A stretch of DNA of 64,000 nucleotides from Candidatus Latescibacterota bacterium (GTDB lineage: Bacteria > JAAXHH01): contig JAJEHX010000006.1 of the NCBI GenBank assembly GCA_022823465.1, positions 1-64,000 on the forward strand, given 5' to 3'. Positions within the stretch are counted from its first letter, which is position 1. Every line of letters starts with the position of its first letter. Below the pieces are notes generated by a model. It searched no databases. It saw nothing but the letters and a program-made list of their open reading frames with translations, and was not told the DNA's origin. Below, piece by piece: positions 25,500 to 34,766 of this stretch. The position numbers were made by a program, and so were the translations under genes.

Positions 25500-25538
25500 T
25501 AAACAAAATCAGGGGCGGTCCGGGAACCGCCCCTGATC
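25500..25538 (-). terminator. Intrinsic terminator of tRNA-fMet
   Basis: Stem of 12 bp (arms 25508-25519 and 25526-25537, GC-rich CAGGGGCGGT core) with a 6-base loop. On the minus strand it is followed by a T-rich run (ATTTTGTTT). It lies about ten bases past the tRNA 3' end. Confidence 0.88.
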
Positions 25539-25546
25539 AATCGGAG

Positions 25547-25620
<74 letters not shown>

Positions 25621-25634
25621 TCGTCTTTACTTTA

Positions 25635-25662
25635 AATATACGAATCACGAGATTTCTGTCAA
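25635..25662 (-). promoter_or_regulatory. Promoter of tRNA-fMet
   Basis: On the minus strand TTGACA (25662-25657), spacer 16, TATATT (25640-25635). The start would be near 25628, eight bases before the tRNA. The TGA in the -35 box is the stop codon of the upstream Gfo/Idh/MocA gene. Confidence 0.8.
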
Positions 25663-26693
25663 CCGCTTTTTGCCGAATGGGGCGCGTCCGTCATCGCCGA
25701 ACCGTCCGTAATGCCGCATCCTTCGAACAGGGTGCGATGCACCGCCATATCGTGGTCCAGGGTATAGTCAGGCTCCTTCGCGCCGGATATACAGGCCGCG
25801 AGTTCGGTCAACAGCGAAGGCGGCCCCGGGGGCGTGGGAACAGTCAACTCCTGCCACCCCGCGGCATACTGTTCGAAGGGCCGCTTGAGGGACAGCGCCA
25901 GGTTGTTCGATCCGGTGGGGGTGTGGATGGCCGTCCCCCCCGTACCGTATACCTCGATCCGACGGGTCAGGCCGCTCTCCACGTGCATGGACGCGGTGTC
26001 GATCGTGCCCAGGGCGTCATCTTCGAAAACGTGGACGACCACCGCGTTGTCGACGTGTTTTTGCCCGCCGTAGTACCGGGCGTGTGTCGAATGCACCGCC
26101 TTCGGCCTGCCCATCAGCGTGACCATGATGTCCACGAGGTGGCCGGCCATTTCGAAGTAGAGCGAGCCCTTGTACCAGTCCAGTTCCTCCACCAGCCGGG
26201 CATGATAGGCCATGGGTTTCGGAATGTGTCCACGGAAATAGAAAGGACCGCCCAGCGCGCCGGCCCTACGCAACCGGATCATTTCCGCGATGGCCGGATT
26301 ATACCGCCACATGTACGCCATCTGGAGATGCAGGTTCTTGCGCCGCGCCGTGTCGTGAAGCCGTTCGAGCCGGCGCATGTCCACGCCCGCCGGTTTCTCC
26401 AACAGCACGTGCTTGTCGGCCTCCAGCGCCTGCTCGGCGTAATCCAGGTTTTCCGAAACGCGGCCCTCGCAAATGATTGCCTCCGCGTCGCTGTCCAGCG
26501 CCTGCTCCACCGATTCGAAAACGGGGATGTCCGGGAGATCTGCCGACCAATCGCCCAGCTTCGCGTCCCTGATCGCGGGATCCGGCTCGTAGGCGCCGGC
26601 GAGCTGAAATTCGCCGGGCCGGCTCGCGGCATCGCGGATGTGCATGACGGTGTGGCTGTGCCACAGGCCCAGGCAGGCGAATTTCAGGGGCAT
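25659..26693 (-). CDS. Gfo/Idh/MocA-family oxidoreductase
   Basis: 344-aa NAD(P)-dependent dehydrogenase acting on sugars or cyclitols. The N-terminal Rossmann fold begins F-A-C-L-G-L-W-H-S-H-T, a variant of the usual GxGxxG in which the glycines are partly replaced. The catalytic-type E-K-P-A-G motif follows at residue 97. The C-terminal alpha/beta domain carries D-W-Y-K-G-S-L-Y-F-E-M-A-G-H with a plausible catalytic His. GAAAGGA lies six bases before the ATG. The stop codon overlaps the tRNA-fMet -35 box. Confidence 0.9.
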   Translation of the reverse strand: MPLKFACLGLWHSHTVMHIRDAASRPGEFQLAGAYEPDPAIRDAKLGDWSADLPDIPVFESVEQALDSDAEAIICEGRVSENLDYAEQALEADKHVLLEKPAGVDMRRLERLHDTARRKNLHLQMAYMWRYNPAIAEMIRLRRAGALGGPFYFRGHIPKPMAYHARLVEELDWYKGSLYFEMAGHLVDIMVTLMGRPKAVHSTHARYYGGQKHVDNAVVVHVFEDDALGTIDTASMHVESGLTRRIEVYGTGGTAIHTPTGSNNLALSLKRPFEQYAAGWQELTVPTPPGPPSLLTELAACISGAKEPDYTLDHDMAVHRTLFEGCGITDGSAMTDAPHSAKSG

Positions 26694-26726
26694 GATGGTT
26701 CCTTTCGGGGGCCGGATGGCCGTGGG

Positions 26727-29075
26727 TCACTGCTGAACGTTCTGGATTACTTCAGCCGGTTTCATGCCGGCGGTTTTCAGCGTTTCGCGGGTAACCATGA
26801 TACAGGTCAGAACATAAACGGCGAGCACGGGAAGGGCAACCAGGAACGGGGACACATCCGCGCGGTACGCGTACTGGGAGATCCAGCGACCGTACACCCA
26901 GTAGACGACGGGAAGCGCAATGACCAGGGACAGGGCGACGGACCTGGACATGGCCGCGACGTTCATCCGGATGATGTCGCCGGCAGAGGCGCCGTGAATC
27001 TTTCGGATGGCGACTTCACGGATCCTGTTGAGCGTGAAGAACACCCCGTAGTTGTAGATACCCGCGACGGCGAGCGCGAAGGCGATCAGGGCCAGCAGGA
27101 GGAGCGTATCCAGGATCTGCCGGTCGCTGCTGTAGAGTTCTTCCAGCTTCGCATCCAGGAAGAAATATTCAAACCTGGTGTCGGGTAGCAGCTCACCGAA
27201 GGTCCGTGACAGGTAGTCCAGGGTTTCCTCCTGATTCAAAGGATGGATATCCGCCATCAGGTGGGTCAGGCCCCAGCCACGGAGTTTAAGCATAGCCGGC
27301 TCTATGCTGTGATGAAGTGACTCGGTATGGAAATTGGATGTAACGCCCACCACGCGCACCAGTTCGTTCGCGATCACCTGATCGGTGTCCAAGTCGTCCT
27401 CATCCAGACCCATCGCGTCGAACGCGGATTCGTTCAGCAATACCGCGTTGCGGAACTCGTCTTCTGCGAAAGATCTGCCGTGAATCAATGGAATCTTGAA
27501 GGTTCTAAGGAAGTTTCGCCCCACGGTCAAGATCTGGAGATTTACTTCGGTATCGGTGCCCTTCACGGCTGTTGAAACCCTGGCCCTCCTGAAGCCTCCC
27601 GGGTAACCGGTGGCGGAACAGATCCCTCGTACTCCCGGATGCCTTTCGAAGTGTTCAGCCAGCCGCCGGTGCCAGCCGACCGAAGCGGATAACGGAATGA
27701 CAATTTTGTTCTTCTCCTCGTACCCCAAGGGCTTGTCGGTCAGGAAGGCCACCTGGTTGTGGAAGAGCGTGGTGAGCATCAGCAGTGCCACGGAAATTAC
27801 AAGCTGGAAGAATAACAACCCCTTACGCAACGAGTTGGCGGACCAGGAGGTGGATACTCTGTTCGCAAGCATGTCGACCGGGCTGATTCGGTAAAAAACA
27901 AAGGCCGGGCAGATCCCCGAAACGAGTCCGATGACGAGGAAGGCAAGCCCCATGAATCCGATATATTCGACGCTGAACTCCGAGCGGGAAAGATGTTCCA
28001 GGAGCGGTACCTGACTCGCCCTCAACACCAGTACGCATACGATCGAGACAACTGCTGCGGCCAGGCAGTTCACCAGGGTCTCCACCACGAACTGGCAGAT
28101 TACCTGGGCCCTGCCCGCCCCGAATGACTTGCGCACACCCATCTCCTTCATCCGTCGAATCAGGTAGGCAATATTGATGTTCATGTAGTTCGCCACTGTC
28201 ATACACGATATCAGCACCAGGTATATGAGGGCGAAGTACAGGTAGTTGATGTCGCCTTTTACCTGCCCCCAGAACGCGAATGGCGAGAAGTAAACGTCGG
28301 ACAGTGGTTCGAGGTCGTGCGCATTTCTATAGATCTCGGGATAATGTACCGAGAAGCCTTTCAATTTCTCGCGGAGGCCACGTAACGTCTCTTCCCGACT
28401 GTCGGTCAACATCACGTAGGTCAGGAACTGATATGCTCCCCAGCTGAGCATGTTTTCGGGCACCGTGGCGAAGGATACAAAGACATCGGGCCGTAGATGG
28501 GAGTAACGGGGAACATCTTCCATGACGCCGATTACATCCAACCTCCCCGATCCCAGCCCGTTTACATACAGTTGTCTCCCCGTCGGATCCTCATCCCCGA
28601 AGAACCGTTCCGCCACGGTGCGGCTGATTACCGCCGCGTTCGGGCGGTTGAACTCTTCTATCGTCTTCGGCGTGACCGGACCGAATGAGAATATGCGAAA
28701 GACTTCGGGGTCCGCATAGGCGACGTTATAGAAACTGAATTCAGCCTGTTCATCGAGAGACGCTCTGAGTCCTAAAGACTGCATATAGTGGATTCGTACG
28801 GCCGTTTCCACTTCAGCATAGACTTCTTCGAGCGTAGGCGCCAGCGGACCGGATGTCTGGGACAGTACGTCGTCGAACGCGGAAACTTCGACTATAGCGC
28901 GGTAAATCCGGTCTCCATTTTCGTGAAATCTGTCGTAGGACATTTCGAAGAGGACGTAGTTCAGCCCGAAGATCACCACGATGAAGTTCAGGGTGAATCC
29001 GAAGACATTTCCGGCGAACACGCCTTTGCTCTTCGCGATGTGCCGGAAAGCGGATACGATGTAGTGGCGGATCAC
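26727..29075 (-). CDS. FtsX/MacB-type ABC permease, two FtsX domains
   Basis: 782-aa membrane protein of the type VII ABC permease family. It begins with a transmembrane helix (G-F-T-L-N-F-I-V-V-I-F-G-L), then a MacB-like periplasmic domain (about 60-280) and a first FtsX block with three helices (about 285-420). A fourth helix, a second periplasmic domain (about 450-650) and a final FtsX block (about 660-775) follow. The M-G-V-R-K-S-F-G-A and V-A-I-R-K-I-H-G-A sequences are the paired coupling motifs. GTG at 29075 is chosen for GGAG six bases upstream. No ATPase or membrane-fusion gene is adjacent; such orphan permeases are common in FCB bacteria. Confidence 0.92.
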   Translation of the reverse strand: MIRHYIVSAFRHIAKSKGVFAGNVFGFTLNFIVVIFGLNYVLFEMSYDRFHENGDRIYRAIVEVSAFDDVLSQTSGPLAPTLEEVYAEVETAVRIHYMQSLGLRASLDEQAEFSFYNVAYADPEVFRIFSFGPVTPKTIEEFNRPNAAVISRTVAERFFGDEDPTGRQLYVNGLGSGRLDVIGVMEDVPRYSHLRPDVFVSFATVPENMLSWGAYQFLTYVMLTDSREETLRGLREKLKGFSVHYPEIYRNAHDLEPLSDVYFSPFAFWGQVKGDINYLYFALIYLVLISCMTVANYMNINIAYLIRRMKEMGVRKSFGAGRAQVICQFVVETLVNCLAAAVVSIVCVLVLRASQVPLLEHLSRSEFSVEYIGFMGLAFLVIGLVSGICPAFVFYRISPVDMLANRVSTSWSANSLRKGLLFFQLVISVALLMLTTLFHNQVAFLTDKPLGYEEKNKIVIPLSASVGWHRRLAEHFERHPGVRGICSATGYPGGFRRARVSTAVKGTDTEVNLQILTVGRNFLRTFKIPLIHGRSFAEDEFRNAVLLNESAFDAMGLDEDDLDTDQVIANELVRVVGVTSNFHTESLHHSIEPAMLKLRGWGLTHLMADIHPLNQEETLDYLSRTFGELLPDTRFEYFFLDAKLEELYSSDRQILDTLLLLALIAFALAVAGIYNYGVFFTLNRIREVAIRKIHGASAGDIIRMNVAAMSRSVALSLVIALPVVYWVYGRWISQYAYRADVSPFLVALPVLAVYVLTCIMVTRETLKTAGMKPAEVIQNVQQ

Positions 29076-29409
29076 GAGGTGCTCCTGACACACGGAACCC
29101 GGTGCGGTACTCCGGAATCAACCTGAACCCGGGCGGTGTCGATACAGTTTCCTTATTTCGAGAAGATGTGCTGCGTGATGAAAGTAAAGGCCGCGCATCC
29201 CAAGGTACATTGCGCAGGCGGTCGACCCAAATGGATTTAGACATCACCCGGTCCGCACAGGGATTATATCGTTGACACACCCGCGCATTACAACCATATA
29301 GGAATCGGCCCGTTCCCGTCCTCGCGCCGTCTCGCATGTCGATGCCGGCCCACCGGCCTGACAACAGTCCATTTCTCCACCCTGGACCAGCCCACTCCAA
29401 TTCCCATCC
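29076..29409. other. Divergent intergenic region, permease and EamA genes
   Basis: 334 bases with no supportable gene. The centre (29263-29302) holds facing promoter-like elements. No hairpin or repeat of note is seen in the rest. Confidence 0.6.
29263..29302. promoter_or_regulatory. Overlapping divergent promoter elements
   Basis: On the minus strand a perfect TATAAT (29268-29263) with TTGTAA 19 bases upstream would serve the FtsX-type permease. On the plus strand TTGACA (29272-29277) with TATAGG 19 bases later would serve the EamA gene. Both spacers are longer than ideal. Confidence 0.38.
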
Positions 29410-30276
29410 ATGCCCACTGACCTATTCGTCTTCGTCCTGCTCTCCGCCGTACTGCACGCCACGTGGAACTTCGTAGCCCGCCAAAACGCCGGGGACCTCA
29501 CCGTGTTCTGGTGGTCCCTGTGGATCAGCGGCCTCGTGCTGCTGCCCTTCGTGGCGGGCGTAGCCGTTTCCCGAGGCACGGCGGGATTTTTGTCTATGCT
29601 GGCGGACGGCGGGTTGTACGTGGTGGCCACGGGGATCATCCACTCCTTTTATTTCCTGCTGCTGGCCCGCGCCTACCAGCACGGCGAGATCTCCCTGGTT
29701 TACCCCATCGCCCGCGGATCGGGAATAGGCCTCACGGGATTCCTGGGATGGCTTCTGCTGGATGAGTCGCTGACGCCCTTCGGCGTGTCCGGCATCGCCC
29801 TGATCTGTATCGGCATACTCTCGATGGGGGTCTCAATCGTCGGGCGCGCAAGGGACGCAAGGCGCGGTTTCGTCTCGGCGCTGGGGGTGGGCGCAACGAT
29901 CGTCAGCTACTCCCTCGTGGACAAAGTGGGCGTGAGTATCGTCCATCCCGTCGTCTATATCTTCGGCATGTTCATGCTGAGCGCCGCGCTGGTCACCCCG
30001 CTGGTCGCCGTCCGTGACCGCGGACGCCTCTGGCGCAAACTGGCGGAGACCTGGCGTGCCGCGACCCTGATCGGCGTCGGATCCACCGCCGCCTACCTCA
30101 TGATCCTGTTTGCCATGACCGTGGGCCAAGTGGGCTACATCGTCGCGCTGAGGGAGTTCGCCGTGGTCCTCGGTGCCGTGCTGGGATTCGTCTTTCTCAA
30201 GGAGCGGGTCACCCTGATGAAGGTCTGCGCCGTGCTTCTGATCGTCACCGGTCTGGTATGCATCAAACTGGGATGA
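29410..30276 (+). CDS. EamA/DMT-family transporter
   Basis: 288-aa inner-membrane protein of the drug/metabolite transporter superfamily with about ten helices in two homologous halves (EamA domain twice, about 5-135 and 150-287). The first half starts L-S-A-V-L-H-A-T-W-N-F and carries Y-P-I-A-R-G-S-G. The second half ends F-L-K-E-R-V-T-L-M-K, a typical EamA end. It heads the long plus-strand catabolic run, so it may export or import an intermediate; direction and substrate are unknown. No clear ribosome site precedes the ATG. Confidence 0.9.
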   Translation: MPTDLFVFVLLSAVLHATWNFVARQNAGDLTVFWWSLWISGLVLLPFVAGVAVSRGTAGFLSMLADGGLYVVATGIIHSFYFLLLARAYQHGEISLVYPIARGSGIGLTGFLGWLLLDESLTPFGVSGIALICIGILSMGVSIVGRARDARRGFVSALGVGATIVSYSLVDKVGVSIVHPVVYIFGMFMLSAALVTPLVAVRDRGRLWRKLAETWRAATLIGVGSTAAYLMILFAMTVGQVGYIVALREFAVVLGAVLGFVFLKERVTLMKVCAVLLIVTGLVCIKLG

Positions 30277-30305
30277 ACATGATGCAAAATACCATGTAAC
30301 GCACC

Positions 30306-30334
30306 TTGATTTCATGAACCGGCTTGACTACATT
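30306..30334 (+). promoter_or_regulatory. Candidate promoter of the PhoX gene run
   Basis: TTGATT (30306-30311), 17-base spacer, TACATT (30329-30334), in the 139 bases between the EamA stop and the PhoX start. A second overlapping possibility is TTGACT at 30324 with TATCGT after 18 bases. Confidence 0.4.
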
Positions 30335-30415
30335 ACCTATCGATTCCTATCGTGATTCGACACGTCTTTCGCTTCGCTGCCATTGCGGGGCAATGTTATA
30401 AGGAGATCTGCAAAC

Positions 30416-31828
30416 GTGTCCCGACTGAGCCGACGTTCCTTCATTCGAAACACCGCCGTATCCGTTGGAGCCCTGACCGTCGGCGCCTCGGCGCTGCAGG
30501 GTTTGATCGCCCGTAGAGCACGGGCCATGGCCAACGGGTACCCCCGCCTTGTCGCGCCCCGGGGGGAAGGGGGATACGGACCCCTTTCGCCCGTACCCTC
30601 GCAGAACACGGGGGAAACCCTGCTTGAACTGCCGCAGGGATTCTCCTATACCGTCTTCGGCAAGAAGGGCGGACTCATGTCGGACGGCCATCCCACCCCT
30701 GCCGCCCACGACGGCATGGCCGCCTTTGCGAAGGACGGGATGGTGCGGCTCCTGCGCAATCACGAAATCAATACAGGCAGTCCGGTCGAAGCCATCGGCA
30801 GCCGTGCCGCGGCCTACGATCCCACGGCGCCCGGCGGGGTCACGACGCTGATCGTCGATCCGAATACCCGCGAACTGGTCCGCGATTTCGTGAGCGTGGG
30901 CGGGACGCTGCACAACTGCGCCGGCGGCCCCACGCCCTGGGGTTCCTGGATCACCTGCGAAGAGACGACGATGGGCACGGACCGGTTCTTCAGTGCACGG
31001 TGGCTCCAGTACCTGGGCGGTTACGACAAGAACCACGGATACTGCTTCGAGGTGCCCGCCGATGCCGAAGAGAGCGTGCCCGCCGAACCCCTTACCCAGA
31101 TGGGACGGTTCGTCCACGAGGCCATAGCCGTCGATCCCGCCACCGGCATCGTGTACGAGACCGAAGACCAGAACCCGAGCGGATTCTTCCAGTACATACC
31201 CGACCATCCCGGCCAACTCGCCCGGGGCGGCCGCCTGCGCATGCTCGCGATAAAGGACCGGCCGGGATACGACACTCGCACGGGACAGACCATGGGCACG
31301 TCCCTGCCCGTGACGTGGGTGGAGATCGAAGACCCCGATCCGGCAGGAGCCGGCCTGGACCGGAACCTTGTGTACAAGGAGGGGGCGGACAAGGGCGGCG
31401 CCGCCTTCGACCGCCTGGAGGGATGCTGGTACGGCAACGGCCGTATCTTCTTCACCGCGACCCGCGGCGGCGACGAACGCCTGGGGCAGGTGTGGGAATA
31501 TCATTCCACAGGCGCCGAAGACGGCGTCCTGACCCTCCTCTTCGAATCGCCCGACGCTTCGCTCATGGCCGCGCCGGACAACGTCTGCGTGAGTCCCCGC
31601 GGCGGCCTGATCATATGCGAAGACAACCGGGAAGGCATACAGCACATCCGGGGCCTGACGAAGGACGGGCGCGTATTCGACCTGGCCAGGGACGTCGCCG
31701 GCATCGCCTACCGGGGCGAATTCGCCGGAGCGACCTTCAGTCCGGACGGCCAGACCCTCTTCGTCAACATGCAGCGGCCCGGACTGACCTACGCCATCTG
31801 GGGACCGTGGCAGGAAGGCGCGGTATAG
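30416..31828 (+). CDS. PhoX-like (DUF839) phosphatase, Tat-exported
   Basis: 470-aa protein of the PhoX alkaline phosphatase superfamily, calcium/iron enzymes that dephosphorylate organic phosphate in the periplasm. A Tat signal (S-R-R-S-F-I-R-N) precedes a hydrophobic segment ending A-R-A-M-A. GTG at 30416 is preferred: AAGGAG lies ten bases upstream, and an upstream TTG lacks one. Family motifs present are R-N-H-E, P-W-G-S-W-I-T-C-E-E-T, G-R-F-V-H-E-A and P-D-N-V-C-V-S-P-R-G-G-L. The phosphatase role is assumed from family; many DUF839 members are uncharacterised. The stop lies 11 bases before the next gene. Confidence 0.9.
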   Translation: MSRLSRRSFIRNTAVSVGALTVGASALQGLIARRARAMANGYPRLVAPRGEGGYGPLSPVPSQNTGETLLELPQGFSYTVFGKKGGLMSDGHPTPAAHDGMAAFAKDGMVRLLRNHEINTGSPVEAIGSRAAAYDPTAPGGVTTLIVDPNTRELVRDFVSVGGTLHNCAGGPTPWGSWITCEETTMGTDRFFSARWLQYLGGYDKNHGYCFEVPADAEESVPAEPLTQMGRFVHEAIAVDPATGIVYETEDQNPSGFFQYIPDHPGQLARGGRLRMLAIKDRPGYDTRTGQTMGTSLPVTWVEIEDPDPAGAGLDRNLVYKEGADKGGAAFDRLEGCWYGNGRIFFTATRGGDERLGQVWEYHSTGAEDGVLTLLFESPDASLMAAPDNVCVSPRGGLIICEDNREGIQHIRGLTKDGRVFDLARDVAGIAYRGEFAGATFSPDGQTLFVNMQRPGLTYAIWGPWQEGAV

Positions 31829-31839
31829 GGAGTACGGTT

Positions 31840-32619
31840 TTGTTCTCCAAAGAAATCAGAACGTTCAGAGACCGGCTTGCCGGCGGCGAACTCTGTCTCG
31901 GGCCCGCCGTGACCTTCACCGACCCGGCCGTGACCGAGGCCCTGTGCGATTCGGCGGATTTCATCTGGATCGACACCGAGCACATGGCCATGAACCTCGA
32001 GTCGGTCACGAAACACCTGATGGCCGCCCGCGCAGGCGGGAAGGCCGCGCTGGTCCGCGTACCGTCAAGCGCCATCGGGCACGTCAAACCCATCCTCGAC
32101 GCCGGCGCGCCCGGGATCGTCGTCCCGCAGGTCCGGTCCGCCGCCGAGGTAAAGCGCGTGGTCGACGCCTGTCGCTACCCGCCGTTGGGAGACCGGGGAT
32201 TCGGGCCCCATCGCCCGTCCAATTACGGCCGTGCATTGTCTGAGATCGACGCCTACGTCGACGACATGAACCGGGACCTCTTCGTCTCGGTCCAGATCGA
32301 ACACATCGAGGCATACCGGGAACTGGACGCCATCGCGGCCATACCCGGCCTGGACAGCCTGGTCATCGGCCCCGTGGACCTGAGCGGCTCCATCAGCACG
32401 CTTGGGCGACTCGAAAACGACGAGGTCGTGACCGCCATGGAACGCATCATAGACGTGGGGCATGAAGCGGGCCTGTCCATCGGAATGGGCATGGGCTCGC
32501 AATACGCCTTCGGCCGGCGCTGGAGCAGCCGGGGCGTCGACTGGATACAGGTCGACTGCGACTACAGCTACTTGATCAGTGGTTTCGAACGCGTCGCCGC
32601 AGGAGTCCGCGGCGGCTAG
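31840..32619 (+). CDS. HpcH/HpaI-family aldolase
   Basis: 259-aa class II pyruvate-type aldolase (HpcH/HpaI/citrate lyase beta family), which cleaves or forms 2-oxo-4-hydroxy acids with a divalent metal. The family motif I-W-I-D-T-E-H-M is present, metal ligands are expected in V-Q-I-E and G-P-V-D-L-S, and the R-V-P strand is R-V-P-S-S-A. The TTG start at 31840 has GGGAG seven bases upstream; no ATG or GTG lies near the family N-terminus. The short gap to the PhoX gene suggests an operon. A second, different aldolase of the family lies at 33876. Confidence 0.9.
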   Translation: MFSKEIRTFRDRLAGGELCLGPAVTFTDPAVTEALCDSADFIWIDTEHMAMNLESVTKHLMAARAGGKAALVRVPSSAIGHVKPILDAGAPGIVVPQVRSAAEVKRVVDACRYPPLGDRGFGPHRPSNYGRALSEIDAYVDDMNRDLFVSVQIEHIEAYRELDAIAAIPGLDSLVIGPVDLSGSISTLGRLENDEVVTAMERIIDVGHEAGLSIGMGMGSQYAFGRRWSSRGVDWIQVDCDYSYLISGFERVAAGVRGG

Positions 32620-32759
32620 CATACCGCGGCAGCCAGGAGTCTTCGGCGGCTGGAAAGGCACCGGCACTGGGTACCTACGCCAACCAGACACAAACGACGG
32701 ATCAGCTCTACGTACTGCGTACCCCGCCTGAACCTCTCGCGGAATTCTGTGTCGCGGCG

Positions 32760-33791
32760 ATGGTTGAGGCGGGACTCTCAATCGCGGACGCCAGGCTGAC
32801 GGCGGACGTATTGATCCGCACCGACATGCGGGGGATCTTCACGCACGGCACGGTCGCTTTGAGGCGCTACGTGCAGTTGATGCGGGACGGCGGCATCGAC
32901 ACAGGCGCGGCACCCTCGATCACCGAAGAGGGACTGGCCTGGGCGCGGATCGACGCCCGCCAGGCCGTGGGCATGGTGGCTTCGCGCTACGGCATGACGG
33001 TGGCCATGGACAAGGCCGCCCACTGTGGGATCGGCATGGCCACGGTGCGCCGGAGCAACCATTTCGGCGCGGCGTCGGCCTATACGATCATGGCCGTGGA
33101 AAACGCGGACCAGGCGGACCGGCCCATGGTCGGCGTCGCCATGAGCAATACCGACGTGGTCATGAACATCCCGGGCGGACGGGGCGCGGCCATCGGAAAC
33201 AACCCGTTGTCCTATGCCGTCCCGGCCCGTTCCCAGCCTCCCATCGTCCTGGACATCGCCATGAGTACCGTGGCGGGAGGCAAGGTGGCCTCGTACCAGG
33301 ACAGGGGCGAACCGCTTCCTGATGGATGGCTCACGGATGCGGAAGGCCTTCCCACGACGGATCCCGGCGTATTCACGGTCACCGGCGCCCTGACGCCGTT
33401 CAGCGCACACAAGGGCTACGGCCTGGCGCTGCTGGTGGAATCCCTGGCCGGGGTCCTGGCCGGCGCGGGGGTCACGACGGACATCCTTTCCTGGGCGAAG
33501 GTCTCGGACGACACCTGCGACGAGGGACACACCTTCATGGCCATCGACGTGGGTGCCATGATGCCGCTGGACAGCTACTATGATCGCATCGACGAACTCA
33601 TCCGCCGCATGCGGGAAGCGCCGAAAGCCGCCGGGGCGGAGCGCACCTATGTCCCGGGCGAAATGGAATACGACAGCGAAGCCCTTTCCCGCCGCGAAGG
33701 CGTCCCCCTTACGCGGATGGCCGTAGAAAACCTGGCGGGGCTGGCCGAAGACACGGGGCTGGCGGACAGATTGCCCTTCGACGGTCCGTGA
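32760..33791 (+). CDS. Ldh-family malate/L-lactate/ureidoglycolate-type dehydrogenase
   Basis: NAD(P)-dependent 2-hydroxy acid dehydrogenase of the LDH2/YlbC/AllD family. From the ATG at 32760 it has 343 residues. This ATG falls in the middle of the first helix of the family; upstream in-frame codons (E-P-L-A-E-F-C-V-A-A) complete the helix without any ATG, GTG or TTG, so translation may begin at a CTG near 32667. Motifs include M-R-G-I-F-T-H-G-T, V-R-R-S-N-H-F-G-A-A, P-G-G-R-G-A-A-I-G-N-N-P and H-K-G-Y-G-L-A, all typical. It lies between two aldolase genes. Confidence 0.92.
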   Translation: MVEAGLSIADARLTADVLIRTDMRGIFTHGTVALRRYVQLMRDGGIDTGAAPSITEEGLAWARIDARQAVGMVASRYGMTVAMDKAAHCGIGMATVRRSNHFGAASAYTIMAVENADQADRPMVGVAMSNTDVVMNIPGGRGAAIGNNPLSYAVPARSQPPIVLDIAMSTVAGGKVASYQDRGEPLPDGWLTDAEGLPTTDPGVFTVTGALTPFSAHKGYGLALLVESLAGVLAGAGVTTDILSWAKVSDDTCDEGHTFMAIDVGAMMPLDSYYDRIDELIRRMREAPKAAGAERTYVPGEMEYDSEALSRREGVPLTRMAVENLAGLAEDTGLADRLPFDGP

Positions 33792-33807
33792 CGCGCCCCG
33801 GCTATCA

Positions 33808-33858
33808 CAACGAAGCGGCCTCTCCAATGACGCGGCCTCGTCAATAACGCGGCCACCA
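33808..33858 (+). repeat. 17-bp imperfect tandem repeat
   Basis: Three 17-base units (33808-33824, 33825-33841, 33842-33858) sharing CAA-N3-GCGGCC. They sit in the spacer after the Ldh-type gene. Confidence 0.7.
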
Positions 33859-33875
33859 GTGAACAGGAGAAGGAA

Positions 33876-34766
33876 ATGCCCAGGATCAACCGCGCGGTGG
33901 AACTGCTCGAAAGAGGCCAGCCGATCTATTACGGCGGGGCCGGCGAATTGAGTTACGACCACGGCGTCGAAGCCTCCGGAGCGTGGGAGGACTACCTCAT
34001 CGTCGAAATGGAACACGGCCTCTTCGACCTGTCCCGCCTCAAGGCTTTCATGACCGGGCTCGTGGACGCCGGTCCCACCTCCGGCGGTCACCTGACGCCC
34101 TGCGTCATCGTAACGCTGCCCACGAACGGGACCAGCGAGGCGGTCATGCGGGCGAACGCGTGGATGGTCAAGCAGGTCCTGGCGCTGGGCGTCCATGGAA
34201 TCCTGCTTTGCCACGCGGAAACGCCGGGCGCCGTGCGGGCTTTCGTGGAAGCGGCCCGGTACCCCTTCCAGACGGCCGGAGTGGGAGCGGGTCTGGACAC
34301 GGGACAGCGGGGATCGGGAGGCCAGGGCTTCGCCGCGCGCACCTGGGGTCTCGCCGCGCCGGATTACGTAAAGAGGGCCGATGTCTGGCCCCTGAACCCG
34401 GACGGCGAATTGATGCTCGGCCTCAAGATCGAAAACCAACGCGCCCTGGCCAACGTGGAGGAAACCCTCAAGGTCCCCGGCATCGCCTTCGCCGAGTGGG
34501 GTCCGGGAGATATGGGGATGTCCTTCGGATATCCGGACCGCCACGATCCGCCCTACCCTCCCGAGATGATCGCCGCGCGCGCCGCGGTGCTCGAGGCCTG
34601 CAAGGCCAACGGCGTCGCCTTCCTGAACGGGGTGACGCCCGATAACGTGACCGACATGATCGACGAAGGCGTGATGGTCGCCAATGCGTCCGGAGAGGCC
34701 GCCGAAATCGGCAAGCGCCACACTGGACGCGACGCAGAAGACCCTCCGGGCACCCATAGCGCATGA
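33876..34766 (+). CDS. HpcH/HpaI-family aldolase/citrate lyase
   Basis: 296-aa second aldolase of the run. The N-terminal half has I-V-E-M-E-H-G-L-F and, later, L-K-I-E-N with W-G-P-G-D-M-G-M-S-F-G, which place the metal-binding Glu and Asp. It is longer than the first aldolase, with extra loops (T-A-G-V-G-A-G-L-D-T and A-R-T-W-G-L-A-A-P) that occur in an uncharacterised group. AGGAG six bases before the ATG fixes the start. The stop overlaps the next gene by four bases. Confidence 0.88.
   Translation: MPRINRAVELLERGQPIYYGGAGELSYDHGVEASGAWEDYLIVEMEHGLFDLSRLKAFMTGLVDAGPTSGGHLTPCVIVTLPTNGTSEAVMRANAWMVKQVLALGVHGILLCHAETPGAVRAFVEAARYPFQTAGVGAGLDTGQRGSGGQGFAARTWGLAAPDYVKRADVWPLNPDGELMLGLKIENQRALANVEETLKVPGIAFAEWGPGDMGMSFGYPDRHDPPYPPEMIAARAAVLEACKANGVAFLNGVTPDNVTDMIDEGVMVANASGEAAEIGKRHTGRDAEDPPGTHSA

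Noticed and set aside
32778..34757. A 659-codon minus-strand open frame
   Set aside because: Antisense to the Ldh and aldolase genes, which have family motifs; the frame has none.
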